This document shows positions 23,582-31,735 of a stretch of 44,098 nucleotides of DNA, piece by piece. Within the stretch, counting starts at the first letter, position 1; every line of letters starts with the position of its first letter. The stretch lies in NCBI GenBank assembly GCA_001818155.1, contig MHJU01000019.1:1-44098 (forward strand). Direction: 5' to 3'. The translations under genes and the position numbers were made by a program. Source of the stretch: Candidatus Jacksonbacteria bacterium RIFCSPLOWO2_02_FULL_44_20 (GTDB lineage Bacteria; Patescibacteriota; Patescibacteriia; UBA9629). A model generated the notes under the pieces. That model was not told the DNA's origin. It did not search any database and saw only the letters and a list, made by a program, of their open reading frames with translations.

Positions 23582-24924
23582 TAAACGAAAAAAATAATAC
23601 TTTTGAAAAAGCATCGCGAAGCGGTATTCAAGTGTATGAATGGGCAAAAGCGCCAGAGGAGATTAAGGAAAAAATTATGCGCCGCGCGCAAGCTGATATG
23701 GGGGCAATAGAAAAAGAAGTGGCGCAGTGGATTGCAAAGCTTGTGCAAGGAGGAGACAAGGCGATGGTTGAATATGCGCAAAAATATGATGATCCGAAGT
23801 TTGCGCTTGAAAAACTCCGGGTGAGTGATGCGGATATAAAAGAGGCATACGAAAATACAGATACCAAAGTATTGCAGATGATCCGCGAACAAATCCGCAT
23901 CTCCCGCGCGTTTCATGAGGAGCAGGCGAAACGCATAGAAAAAATATGGCAGATAGAAACTGTTCCGGGCGTAATCACTGGCGTAAAAAAAACGCCTATT
24001 GAGTCTGTCGGGCTGTATGTTCCGGCTGGGAAAGCGCCGCTTCCAACAGTTGCGCAGATTTTAACGGTTGCGGCAAAAACCGCTGGAGTTCCGCGAATAG
24101 TTGTATGTTTTTCGCCTACAGACAAACACTATGAAATTATCGTAGCGGCAAACCTCGCAGGGGCAGACGAAATATATCGCGTGGGCGGCATTGCGGCGAT
24201 CGCGGCGCTTGCTTATGGAACAGAGACCATCAAGCCAGTCTGTAAAATTGCGGGTCCGGGAAGTCCGTATGTGCAGGCGGCAAAACTCCAAGTTGCTGGG
24301 CGCGTTGGTATTGATATGCTTTCTGGTCCATCAGAAGCTTTGATAATGGCAGACGAAACTTCTAATCCAGCATATTTGGCCGCAGACATTTTAGCGCGTG
24401 CTGAACATGGAGGAGATTCTGCCGGAGTTCTAGTAACGTATTCTTACGAAATCGCGCGAAAGACTAAAGAGGAAGTGGAACGACAATCCCCGACTCTCTC
24501 GCGGCAAAAGTACATTCAAGAGGCGCTTGCAAAGTATTGCGCGATTATTGTCGTTTCAAGCGAGGAAGAGTTGATTGAATTCGCAAATGAATACGGAGCC
24601 GAACACCTTGAGATACAAACAAGGGAGCCGGAGCGAATTTTTGCCCTTGTTAAGAATGCGGGCTCGGTTTTCTTGGGGGCTTACGCGCCGGTTGCGGTTG
24701 GCGATTACGCAAGCGGCACCAATCATTGTTTGCCAACTGGCAGGGCAACAAAATTTTCATCGCCCATTGGAATTGAAACGTTTATGAAAACAATTCAGTT
24801 TCAACGATTAAGCCGTAACGGACTTAAAACCTTGCAACCGATCGTGCAGGCAATTTCTCGAATTGAGGGATTAGACGCGCACGAGAGGTCGGTAAATATA
24901 CGATTTGACGACTATGACAATTGA
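23578..24924 (+). CDS. hisD: Histidinol dehydrogenase
   Basis: 448 aa, usual length. Family landmarks: PGVITGVKKTPIESVGLYVPAG, PLPTVAQILTVAAKTAGVPR, IAGPGSPYVQAAK, VGIDMLSGPSEALIMAD, LARAEHGGDS, and near the end GSVFLGAYAPVAVGDYASGTNHCLPT. It oxidises histidinol to histidine in two NAD-dependent steps with zinc. ATGA overlap with hisG; the next gene starts inside its last codons. Nothing looks damaged. Confidence 0.96.
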   Translation: MINEKNNTFEKASRSGIQVYEWAKAPEEIKEKIMRRAQADMGAIEKEVAQWIAKLVQGGDKAMVEYAQKYDDPKFALEKLRVSDADIKEAYENTDTKVLQMIREQIRISRAFHEEQAKRIEKIWQIETVPGVITGVKKTPIESVGLYVPAGKAPLPTVAQILTVAAKTAGVPRIVVCFSPTDKHYEIIVAANLAGADEIYRVGGIAAIAALAYGTETIKPVCKIAGPGSPYVQAAKLQVAGRVGIDMLSGPSEALIMADETSNPAYLAADILARAEHGGDSAGVLVTYSYEIARKTKEEVERQSPTLSRQKYIQEALAKYCAIIVVSSEEELIEFANEYGAEHLEIQTREPERIFALVKNAGSVFLGAYAPVAVGDYASGTNHCLPTGRATKFSSPIGIETFMKTIQFQRLSRNGLKTLQPIVQAISRIEGLDAHERSVNIRFDDYDN

Positions 24925-26296
24925 ACGAGTACAAAACAAAGAAACTGATTTTTTATCCATGAGTGCCCCCCAACTTAAAGACGAGCTTATTGCCGTAACA
25001 GTTGGCGGGGCAACAGGAGAGATTGATAATAGTAAACGCGCTCTGCTGTTTTGCGAATATGTGCAACGCGCATTTCCGAAGATTGCCATTTCTTCTCTTA
25101 CCCCTTTTGACACCGCAGTGGCGCTGAATTCTATTTTTGCCACGGCAGAAGTAGTGAAAGAAGGAAAACCTATTTCAGTATTTGTTAAAATTCATATTGA
25201 ATCTGGAACCAAAAGTGTGAGCGCCGTTGGTGTAGAAGGGGAGTATCAAAATGCGCGCTGTCTTATAGATGCGGGACTGCCTGTTCTTGCGCCTATTGCA
25301 ACGAGCGAGAATAAAAATTATCCACTGCTCATGTATCCAAAGGTGGAATCTCAAACACTGTTTACCCTTTTGGAGGCCTCGTATGCGGAAAACAAAGCGC
25401 GTCTTGGGTATGATGATTTTGCGCTCTTGGCTGAAATGGATAAAAAAATTCAAGAATCAGACAAGGAGTCGTTTCAGTATATTACTCCAGAGAACGCGCG
25501 CGAAAGTATGGTGCAAACGCTTTTTTTAGAGAGGTTTGGGCAAGGGAAGCGCGTTGATGAATGGTATTCCAAAGACGCTAATTTTTTCTTGCCGGGCATT
25601 GAGGGTGGAATAGATTTTGGCGCACTTCGCATGGCTTCATGGAATATAAACGGAGTGCGGTATGTGGAGACGCTGGAAGGCATAATTGCGCATGCGCGCC
25701 GTGTTCTTTCTTATGATGGCGAGGATAAAGTTGCGGCGATTATTTCTCATGGAGACGATCACGCGGGGAATGTGTTTGTAGACCGCGCGGAAAAACGCGC
25801 TTTCGTGTTTGATCCGGCCTTTGCCGGCATTAATCCCGCGTGCCTGTCGCATCTAAAAGCTTTTGCGCACACGGGGTTTCTTCCTATGGGAGGGATGTAT
25901 TATAATTCGCGCTTGAAAACCTGTTCCTATGAGTTTGACAGGGGAAACAATATGATGAAGGTGATGATTGATTTTAGTTCCGCTCCCGCGTATGAAGCTC
26001 ATAGCGCGATAGCGAAAAGTATTTTAGAGAAACGCATTGTGCCGCTTTTTGAACGCGCAGTTGAGGGTGGTATTGATGGAGAGAAAGAAAAACAGCGTAT
26101 CGCGCTTGGGCTTGCCGGGTGCGCGCTTCTTACTATCCACATCGGACAACTTCTTGAAAGAGGAGATGGCAGAGGTGTCGGGCTATTGCCAATGACAATA
26201 CTGTGCGCGGAGCTTCAGGGGCTACCGATCCTTGACGAGTTGCGGTTACGATTGCAAGAAGCGCGAGGGGTAAAGAGACCATTGACCATGTCATAA
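24914..26296 (+). CDS. APH-like phosphotransferase embedded in the his operon
   Basis: 460 aa from the ATG at 24914 (a TTG at 24905 is also possible), overlapping the hisD stop by 11 bp. Kinase-fold motifs of the aminoglycoside/choline phosphotransferase type: SVFVKIHIE (candidate ATP-binding Lys), EGEYQNARCLIDAGLPVLAPI (candidate helix-C Glu), catalytic loop ISHGDDHAGNVFVD (H-G-D-x-H-x-G-N) and FVFDPAFAGI for metal binding. The substrate is unknown; this is not a known histidine enzyme. The C-terminus may be altered: another frame continues EARGKETIDHVIKHKG and on to a stop at 26338-26340, as if a one-base slip in AGGGGTAAAG truncated it. Confidence 0.75.
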   Translation: MTIERVQNKETDFLSMSAPQLKDELIAVTVGGATGEIDNSKRALLFCEYVQRAFPKIAISSLTPFDTAVALNSIFATAEVVKEGKPISVFVKIHIESGTKSVSAVGVEGEYQNARCLIDAGLPVLAPIATSENKNYPLLMYPKVESQTLFTLLEASYAENKARLGYDDFALLAEMDKKIQESDKESFQYITPENARESMVQTLFLERFGQGKRVDEWYSKDANFFLPGIEGGIDFGALRMASWNINGVRYVETLEGIIAHARRVLSYDGEDKVAAIISHGDDHAGNVFVDRAEKRAFVFDPAFAGINPACLSHLKAFAHTGFLPMGGMYYNSRLKTCSYEFDRGNNMMKVMIDFSSAPAYEAHSAIAKSILEKRIVPLFERAVEGGIDGEKEKQRIALGLAGCALLTIHIGQLLERGDGRGVGLLPMTILCAELQGLPILDELRLRLQEARGVKRPLTMS

Positions 26297-26360
26297 AACA
26301 CAAAGGCGTGATTGTGGAAGTAAAAGATGCGATAGACTAATTTCTAATTTCCAAATCTCA

Positions 26361-26948
26361 ATGATCAAACCGTCTGTAACAATTCTGTATTATGGAGCAG
26401 GTAACATTAAAAGCGTTACAAACGCGCTTGATATGATTGGCGCGAAATGGAAAGTAACGAGCAATTCGCGAGAAATCGTCGAGGCGTCAAAAATAATTAT
26501 GCCTGGAGTAGGATCTGCGAAAGCGGCGATGGAGGAGTTGCAGAAGCGTTGGCTTGTTGAAACGATACGCAATGTTAAAGCACCGTTTTTGGGGATTTGT
26601 TTGGGGATGCAGTTATTGTTTGATTATTCAGAGGAGAGGGATGTGGCATGTTTGGGGATTATAAAAGGGCGCGTGAGGAGATTTCAAGGTAAGGGGTTAA
26701 AAGTGCCGCAGATTGGATGGAATAGAGTTAAAAATGAAAAGTTAAAAATGAAAAGTGGATCGTACTTCTACTTCGTCCATTCATATTATTGTGTTCCGGA
26801 AGATGGCGGAGTAGTTACGGCAACGACAGAGTACGGCGTAGAGTTTGCCTCCGCGGTTCAATATAAAAATTTTTACGGCGTACAGTTTCATCCGGAAAAA
26901 TCAGGGGAAGCGGGGTTGGAGGTGTTAAAAAATTTCTGTGAATTATAA
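26361..26948 (+). CDS. hisH: Imidazole glycerol phosphate synthase, glutaminase subunit
   Basis: 195 aa. Class I glutaminase with LYYGAGNIKSVTNAL, MPGVGSAKAAMEEL, nucleophile Cys in FLGICLGMQLLF, and the His-Glu pair in VQFHPEKSG. It supplies ammonia to HisF. A tandem 14-bp repeat (26727-26754) encodes RVKNEKLKMKSGS between the conserved IGWN and YFYFVHSYY; the insertion falls in a variable loop and leaves all catalytic residues intact. A 5-bp gap to hisA. Confidence 0.95.
   Translation: MIKPSVTILYYGAGNIKSVTNALDMIGAKWKVTSNSREIVEASKIIMPGVGSAKAAMEELQKRWLVETIRNVKAPFLGICLGMQLLFDYSEERDVACLGIIKGRVRRFQGKGLKVPQIGWNRVKNEKLKMKSGSYFYFVHSYYCVPEDGGVVTATTEYGVEFASAVQYKNFYGVQFHPEKSGEAGLEVLKNFCEL
26727..26754. 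repeat. Tandem 14-mer x2 inside hisH
   Basis: GTTAAAAATGAAAA occurs twice in direct tandem, in frame over a surface-loop segment of HisH. Similar in style to the TCAAAAC arrays in ymdB and the murE-like gene. Confidence 0.8.
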
Positions 26949-26953
26949 AATCT

Positions 26954-27676
26954 ATGACAATCATTCCCGCGATTGATTTGCTTCGCGGCCAAGCGGTTCG
27001 CTTAAAGCAAGGCGATTACAATCAGAAAACCGTGTATTCAGACGATCCTGTATCAGTGGCAAAAAAATTTGTCTCGCAAGGAGCGCGGTTTTTGCACGTT
27101 GTTGACTTAGACGGTGCGCGGACGGGCAAAATGAAAAATCTGACATTGATTTTAGAAATGCGCAAATGCGCGGCGGTTCCTATGCAAGTTGGCGGCGGTA
27201 TTCGATCCATAGAAAGTGTGGAGTACTTGTTGAAAAGTGGTATTGATAGGGTTGTGCTTGGCACGCGGGTACTTGAAGATACGATATTTTTGCAAAACGC
27301 GATCAAGCAATTTAGTTACGAAAAAATCGCCGTGAGCCTTGATGTTAAAAACGGGACTCCAATGGTAAATGGATGGAGAGAAAAGGGTTTGAAAAGTGTT
27401 GAATCACTGTTGCAGTTTTTTAAGGACGCCGGAGTTTCGTATCTTATTTATACCGATATTGTCCGCGACGGAATGCAAACAGGTCCGAATTTTCAGGCGA
27501 TAAAAAAAATCATCCCCTTCGGATTTCAACTTATCGCTTCAGGCGGAGTGTCGCGTTTGGCAGATGTGGAGAGGCTTGAAGAAATGGGTTTGTATGGATG
27601 TATTGTGGGACGGGCGATGTATGAAGATAAAAATTTTTTAAACAATGCTAACCAAACGAATTATCCCGTGTCTTGA
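26954..27676 (+). CDS. hisA: ProFAR isomerase
   Basis: 240 aa TIM barrel. MTIIPAIDLLRGQAVRLKQGDY carries the catalytic Asp in PAIDL; phosphate-binding turns are VGGGIRSIESV and IASGGVSR; the second half has YTDIVRDGMQTGPNF. It converts ProFAR to PRFAR. The 3' end overlaps hisF by 32 bp, an unusually long but in-operon overlap. Confidence 0.95.
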   Translation: MTIIPAIDLLRGQAVRLKQGDYNQKTVYSDDPVSVAKKFVSQGARFLHVVDLDGARTGKMKNLTLILEMRKCAAVPMQVGGGIRSIESVEYLLKSGIDRVVLGTRVLEDTIFLQNAIKQFSYEKIAVSLDVKNGTPMVNGWREKGLKSVESLLQFFKDAGVSYLIYTDIVRDGMQTGPNFQAIKKIIPFGFQLIASGGVSRLADVERLEEMGLYGCIVGRAMYEDKNFLNNANQTNYPVS

Positions 27677-28400
27677 CATTAAAGACAACCGCATCACAAA
27701 GGGAGTACAATTTAAGGACCACAAAGATATGGGCGATCCGGTAGAACGAGCGCGGTTTTACTATGAACAATGCGCAGACGAGCTGGTGCTCTACGACATC
27801 ATGGCAAGTCCGCAAAAACGCGGACCAAATTTTTCTTTGATAGAACGAGTGGGAAAGAGAATTTTTATTCCCTTTGCGATTGCTGGCGGCGTTCGCTCGG
27901 TTGAAGACGCAAGAAGGGCGCTTAACGCCGGCGCGGATAAAGTTTCTATAAATACGCCGGCGCTTGAGAATCCAGATTTAATCAATAAATTGGCAGAGAA
28001 CTTTGGCTCGCAGTGCGTAGTTATTGGAATTGATGTCAAAGATGGGTGGGTTTATAAAAATACCGGCAGCGCGCGCGAGACACAAAAAACGAAGTGGAGT
28101 GTAATTGATTGGGCAAAAGAAGTAGAACGCCGCGGCGCCGGCGAGATCGTATTGAACACAATGCAAACCGACGGCATGCGGGCGGGGTACGATATAAAAA
28201 CGTGCCGCTCGGTTGCGAAATCAGCGCGCATTCCAGTCATTGCCTCTGGCGGAGCGGGAACACGCGAGCATTTTTTAGACGTGTTTACAAAAACAGAAGT
28301 GAGCGGCGCGCTTGCGGCAACGGTCTTTCATACAAACGCGATTAAAATACCGTCGCTTAAAAAATATCTGCAAAAATGCGGATTGCCTATACGAATATGA
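27645..28400 (+). CDS. hisF: Imidazole glycerol phosphate synthase, cyclase subunit
   Basis: 251 aa TIM barrel. MLTKRIIPCLDIKDNRITKGVQF contains the first catalytic Asp (PCLDIK); the second is in IGIDVKDG. Other landmarks: DELVLYDIMAS, AGGVRSVEDARRALNAGADKVSINTPA, GAGEIVLNTMQTDGMRAGYD, IASGGAGT. With HisH it makes imidazole glycerol phosphate and AICAR. Starts 32 bp inside hisA and ends with an ATGA overlap with hisIE. Confidence 0.95.
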   Translation: MLTKRIIPCLDIKDNRITKGVQFKDHKDMGDPVERARFYYEQCADELVLYDIMASPQKRGPNFSLIERVGKRIFIPFAIAGGVRSVEDARRALNAGADKVSINTPALENPDLINKLAENFGSQCVVIGIDVKDGWVYKNTGSARETQKTKWSVIDWAKEVERRGAGEIVLNTMQTDGMRAGYDIKTCRSVAKSARIPVIASGGAGTREHFLDVFTKTEVSGALAATVFHTNAIKIPSLKKYLQKCGLPIRI

Positions 28401-29008
28401 ATTTAAACTTCAAAAAACAAAACGGGTTAATCCCCGCAATCATCCAAGATGCAAATACTTGCAAAGTGCTTATGCTAGGGTTTATGAATAAGGAAGCCTA
28501 TCAAAAAACGCGTCGCGTAAAACGCGTTACATTTTACAGCAGATCAAAAAAGCGGCTTTGGACAAAAGGAGAAACGAGCGGCAATTATTTAGAAGTCATA
28601 GACATCAAACCCGATTGCGATCGTGACGCGATACTTATTAAAGCGATTCCAAAAGGGCCGACTTGCCACAGTGGCGCGTATTCGTGCTTTGGAGAAGAGT
28701 CCGGAAACAATATTATTTTTTTTGAATCTCTCCGCGCTCTTGTAGAAAAACGTAAACACGACATGCCGCTTGTCCCGTCTGCGGGGGAAGGTTCTTATAC
28801 CGCATCCCTCTTTCGCGCCGGTATTTCCAAAATCGGCGCAAAAGTTACTGAAGAAGCGGAAGAAGTCGCGCGCGCGGCAACAAGCGAGGGGAAAGCGCGA
28901 GTAATAGAAGAAATAAGCGATTTATTGTATCACCTCACTGTTTTAATGGCGGAGACAAAAGTAGACTGGATGGATATAGAGCAGTGTCTTATTCTGCGGA
29001 GAGGTTAG
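28397..29008 (+). CDS. hisIE: Bifunctional phosphoribosyl-AMP cyclohydrolase/phosphoribosyl-ATP pyrophosphatase
   Basis: 203 aa from the ATG that overlaps the hisF stop (ATGA); an ATG at 28376 would add seven residues. The N-terminal HisI domain has MLGFMNKEAY, TKGETSGNYLEV and the metal-binding CDRDAILI and GPTCHSGAYSCFGEE. The C-terminal HisE domain (from about 110) has SYTASLFRAGISKIGAKVTEEAEEV and EEISDLLYHLTVLM. Together they do steps two and three of the pathway. It is the last recognised his gene; hisB and hisC are not in the window. Confidence 0.95.
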   Translation: MNLNFKKQNGLIPAIIQDANTCKVLMLGFMNKEAYQKTRRVKRVTFYSRSKKRLWTKGETSGNYLEVIDIKPDCDRDAILIKAIPKGPTCHSGAYSCFGEESGNNIIFFESLRALVEKRKHDMPLVPSAGEGSYTASLFRAGISKIGAKVTEEAEEVARAATSEGKARVIEEISDLLYHLTVLMAETKVDWMDIEQCLILRRG

Positions 29009-29014
29009 CCGTAC

Positions 29015-29042
29015 TTGTTTTTTCCGCTGGTTTTTCTATACT
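29015..29042 (+). promoter_or_regulatory. Promoter of the HAD gene, near-leaderless
   Basis: -35 TTGTTT (29015-29020), 16-bp spacer, -10 TATACT (29037-29042). Predicted start near 29049, about six nt before the ATG at 29055. It gives the HAD and OLD genes expression independent of the his attenuator. Confidence 0.5.
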
Positions 29043-29054
29043 AGAAACCGCATC

Positions 29055-29732
29055 ATGAAAGTTATTTTACAGAAAATCAGCGCGGTAATTTTTGACATGG
29101 ACGGCGTGCTTGTTGACACAGAACGCGCGTGGTTTCAGACAACAAAAGAATGGTTATCCGGCTTAATAGGAAAAGAGTGGGACGAGGAGGAAGAAGCCCG
29201 CATTACAGGAAAAAGCGTGCCTGATATTTATCGTTCTTTGAATGAACTTTATCATTTTTCAATAAGCGGCCAGCAATTTTTTGATAAGTATAATGCGCTC
29301 GCAGAATATGTGTATATGGTGCATGCGGAGCTAAATGGGCATGTCAAAGAAACGCTTGAGGCGATACGCGGTTCTAAAATTCCTATTGCTCTTTCTTCTT
29401 CATCGCCGCATTCATGGATTAACATGATGCTCTCTCGTTTCTCACTTGCGCAGTATTTTTCTGTAGTCGCAAGTTCTGAAGACGTCGGTTTTGTTGGGAA
29501 ACCCGCGCCGGATATTTACCTTTATACAGCGAAACTGTTGAATATAGCTCCAAGAGAATGCGCCGTTATTGAGGACTCAAGAAACGGCGTTCTTTCAGCC
29601 GTATCCGCGGGAATGATCGCAATCGGCTATCGGACGCTGTATAATCCAAACCAAGATTTAAGCAAAGCCCGCGCAATTATCACTGATTTAATGGATATTG
29701 CATCGTATCTTCATGAGAATAACCACACTTGA
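29055..29732 (+). CDS. HAD-superfamily phosphatase, beta-phosphoglucomutase-like
   Basis: 225 aa. HAD motifs: I, IFDMDGVLVDTE (nucleophile and acid Asp); II, ALSSSSP; III, GKPAPDIYLY; IV, CAVIEDSRNGVLSAVSAGM. A helical cap lies between motifs I and II (residues ~20-95), so it belongs to the beta-PGM/phosphatase group. Substrate unknown. It lies 46 bp after hisIE, and the operon lacks a histidinol-phosphatase domain (no hisB), so that role is possible but not shown. Its 3' end overlaps the OLD-family gene by 20 bp. Confidence 0.88.
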   Translation: MKVILQKISAVIFDMDGVLVDTERAWFQTTKEWLSGLIGKEWDEEEEARITGKSVPDIYRSLNELYHFSISGQQFFDKYNALAEYVYMVHAELNGHVKETLEAIRGSKIPIALSSSSPHSWINMMLSRFSLAQYFSVVASSEDVGFVGKPAPDIYLYTAKLLNIAPRECAVIEDSRNGVLSAVSAGMIAIGYRTLYNPNQDLSKARAIITDLMDIASYLHENNHT

Positions 29733-31011
29733 CATTAAACACTACAAAACCATAGAAGACCATCTTGCGATTACATGTTTTTCTGATCTTCAAATTTTAA
29801 TCGGGCCCAATAACGCCGGAAAAACAAATGTTCTGGACGCAATAGAACTTTTCTTCAGCCCTAACCTGAACCCGGAACGATTTTACGATTCTCATTCTAA
29901 TCTTTCAGTATCAATTCTTTTAGATGACGGCGCGGAGCTTGATGTTTCTTATAAAAACGACGAACGGAGCTACTCTTTGTTCGGTTCGCCAGTTTCCGGC
30001 GCCGATGAACGAGTGGCTGTCGCGAGTAAACGGTTTATGCGCGTCCGAACAGAGATTTCAGTGCGCCGGCTCATCACGCACGACCTTCGCGCGTTTGCCG
30101 AGCATAATCGGGAGAAGTATAAAGAATTTTGCGCGACTCTTGAACAATACTTTGAAGACATTGAGCTTTCGGAAAAATTGTTCCTTGACAACGTGCGCAT
30201 GGATCGCCACGATCGCCCGATTGGCCGCCTTGGCGACGGATTCCGGCGGCTCTTTATCATGCTTTTTTACATATTTCATCCGAGTTACGACATCATTCTC
30301 ATTGACGAGGCGGAATTGCATCTTCACCCCACAGTTATCAAGCGATTTCTTAAAATTCTTTCAGACGCGCGTTACGGAAAGCAGATTTTTTTAACAACGC
30401 ACAGTTCTGTTTTTGTTCAGCCATCTACAGTGCCGCATGTGTGGCGCATTTCCCGAGACGAACATCAAAATACGAAAATATACGGGCTCCGAAATTGCGG
30501 CATAGAGTATGAGGGCGATCGGCTCGCGCAGGAGTTGAACGCTGACAACACAGAGATGTTTTTTGCAGATTTAGTATTGCTAGTTGAAGGCGTTTCTGAT
30601 AGGATCCTTCTACGAGGCCTGATTGATCGGTTTTATCTTGGCAAAAGCGACATTAAGGTGATTTATGCAGGAGGAAAAGGGAATATTGATGTTTATGCAA
30701 AGCTCTGCGACGAGTTTCACATTCCCTACCGCATTCTTCTTGATAAAGACGCGCTTCAAGGCGTGTGGTCCGGGCACATCCGTCGCGCGCTTGATGGCCA
30801 TAACGCAGATTCAACAGAGCAAAAAGTGCGGATTCTCAAAGAGCGAGGTATTTATATTTTAGAAGGCGCGCTTGAAAACAGTTATCCGAAAAAGTATCAA
30901 AAAAAAGACACCAAACCCTTGAACGCTCTCTACGCCTCGCAGTTGATAACAAAAGAGGATTTGTCGTCGCCTAAGATGAGGGTGATAAGGGAGGTGGTTG
31001 AAGCTTTGTAA
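29713..31011 (+). CDS. OLD-family ATPase with TOPRIM nuclease domain
   Basis: 432 aa from ATG 29713, inside the HAD 3' end. The N-terminal ABC/SMC-like ATPase has RITTLDIKHYKTIEDHL, Walker A IGPNNAGKTN (about residue 30), signature-like GRLGDGFRRL, Walker B IILIDEAELHLHP and the switch LTTHSSVFVQ. The C-terminal TOPRIM part begins LVLLVEGVSDRILLRGLI (metal-binding Glu) and continues IPYRILLDKDA. OLD nucleases cut DNA and several act in phage defence. It is short for the family, with a reduced helical insert. No UvrD-like GajB partner is adjacent. Confidence 0.85.
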   Translation: MRITTLDIKHYKTIEDHLAITCFSDLQILIGPNNAGKTNVLDAIELFFSPNLNPERFYDSHSNLSVSILLDDGAELDVSYKNDERSYSLFGSPVSGADERVAVASKRFMRVRTEISVRRLITHDLRAFAEHNREKYKEFCATLEQYFEDIELSEKLFLDNVRMDRHDRPIGRLGDGFRRLFIMLFYIFHPSYDIILIDEAELHLHPTVIKRFLKILSDARYGKQIFLTTHSSVFVQPSTVPHVWRISRDEHQNTKIYGLRNCGIEYEGDRLAQELNADNTEMFFADLVLLVEGVSDRILLRGLIDRFYLGKSDIKVIYAGGKGNIDVYAKLCDEFHIPYRILLDKDALQGVWSGHIRRALDGHNADSTEQKVRILKERGIYILEGALENSYPKKYQKKDTKPLNALYASQLITKEDLSSPKMRVIREVVEAL

Positions 31012-31021
31012 AAACATTATT

Positions 31022-31444
31022 ATGAAGCGAAGGAAATTCATTATTTATATCCTATTCTTCAGTATTATTATAGTACTTGGCTTTTTGTTAGAACACTATA
31101 GAATTTTACCGTTATCACGAGTAAGTTCTGTGTTATTTTGTGAAGCTCGAGGCGGAGAATATCAATATGTTTTTGGATATGGAAAGTGGGTTTGTAATTT
31201 CAGGACATCTGATGCACATAAATCCTGTTTTGATGGTGAAGAGTGTGAAGGAGGCTGTTTCGCTACAAGAGAAACAATAAAGGAAATCAATGATGAAGAA
31301 ATGAAAGGGGATGGTAAAGGTTGGGGTGAAATTACTCCTTTCCAATATGTAGGTGAATGCGGTGCATGGAGGTATGCACATAGTGGGTGTTTTCCATTCT
31401 TATCAAATGGTAAAATAATTAATGTAAGCAGTTTTACTTGTTAA
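31022..31444 (+). CDS. Exported or membrane-anchored Cys-rich protein, unknown
   Basis: 140 aa from ATG 31022. The N-terminus MKRRKFIIYILFFSIIIVLG is a basic stretch plus one hydrophobic helix (anchor or signal peptide). The rest is hydrophilic with nine cysteines, including SCFDGEECEGGCFATRE and a final FTC, suggesting disulfides or a small Cys-knot outside the membrane. I recognise no family. It starts 11 bp after the OLD gene and has lower GC than the his genes, like the next two ORFs. Confidence 0.6.
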   Translation: MKRRKFIIYILFFSIIIVLGFLLEHYRILPLSRVSSVLFCEARGGEYQYVFGYGKWVCNFRTSDAHKSCFDGEECEGGCFATRETIKEINDEEMKGDGKGWGEITPFQYVGECGAWRYAHSGCFPFLSNGKIINVSSFTC

Positions 31445-31731
31445 GTTTTACGTTTTTTAAGATAGTTTCCGCGTTACTTGCGGTAAAAGGGATTATTCCA
31501 AAAACACACAAAGGCGGATTACAGCAATTTTCTCTGCATTTTATAAAATCTGATCTTGTTGATAGAAAGTATGCGAAGATTATGGCGCAACTTATGGAAA
31601 AGCGAGGAGAAGCAGATTATGAATTTTACAGCGTTATAACCCAAAAAGAAGCGCGCGAAGCGATTAAAAATGTTAAAGTATTCAAACAGACTGTAGAAAA
31701 AAGTATCAATATATTGTTTGGCAAAGTGTAA
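31438..31731 (+). pseudogene. N-terminally truncated HEPN-domain protein
   Basis: At most 97 codons with only a TTG start. The sequence SALLAVKGIIPKTHKGGLQQF, then DRKYAKIMAQLMEKRGEADYEF, is the C-terminal two-thirds of a HEPN (UPF0332-type) domain. The first helix (normally Y-x-A-M-F-H-A-A before this point) is missing, and no MNT nucleotidyltransferase partner is next to it. The start overlaps the preceding gene's stop by 7 bp. Probably a decayed toxin-antitoxin remnant; a functional short form cannot be excluded. Confidence 0.6.
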
Positions 31732-31735
31732 GAAT

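Noticed and set aside
31438-31731. Functional HEPN-MNT toxin-antitoxin module
   Set aside because: First HEPN helix missing, only a TTG start and no MNT gene nearby.
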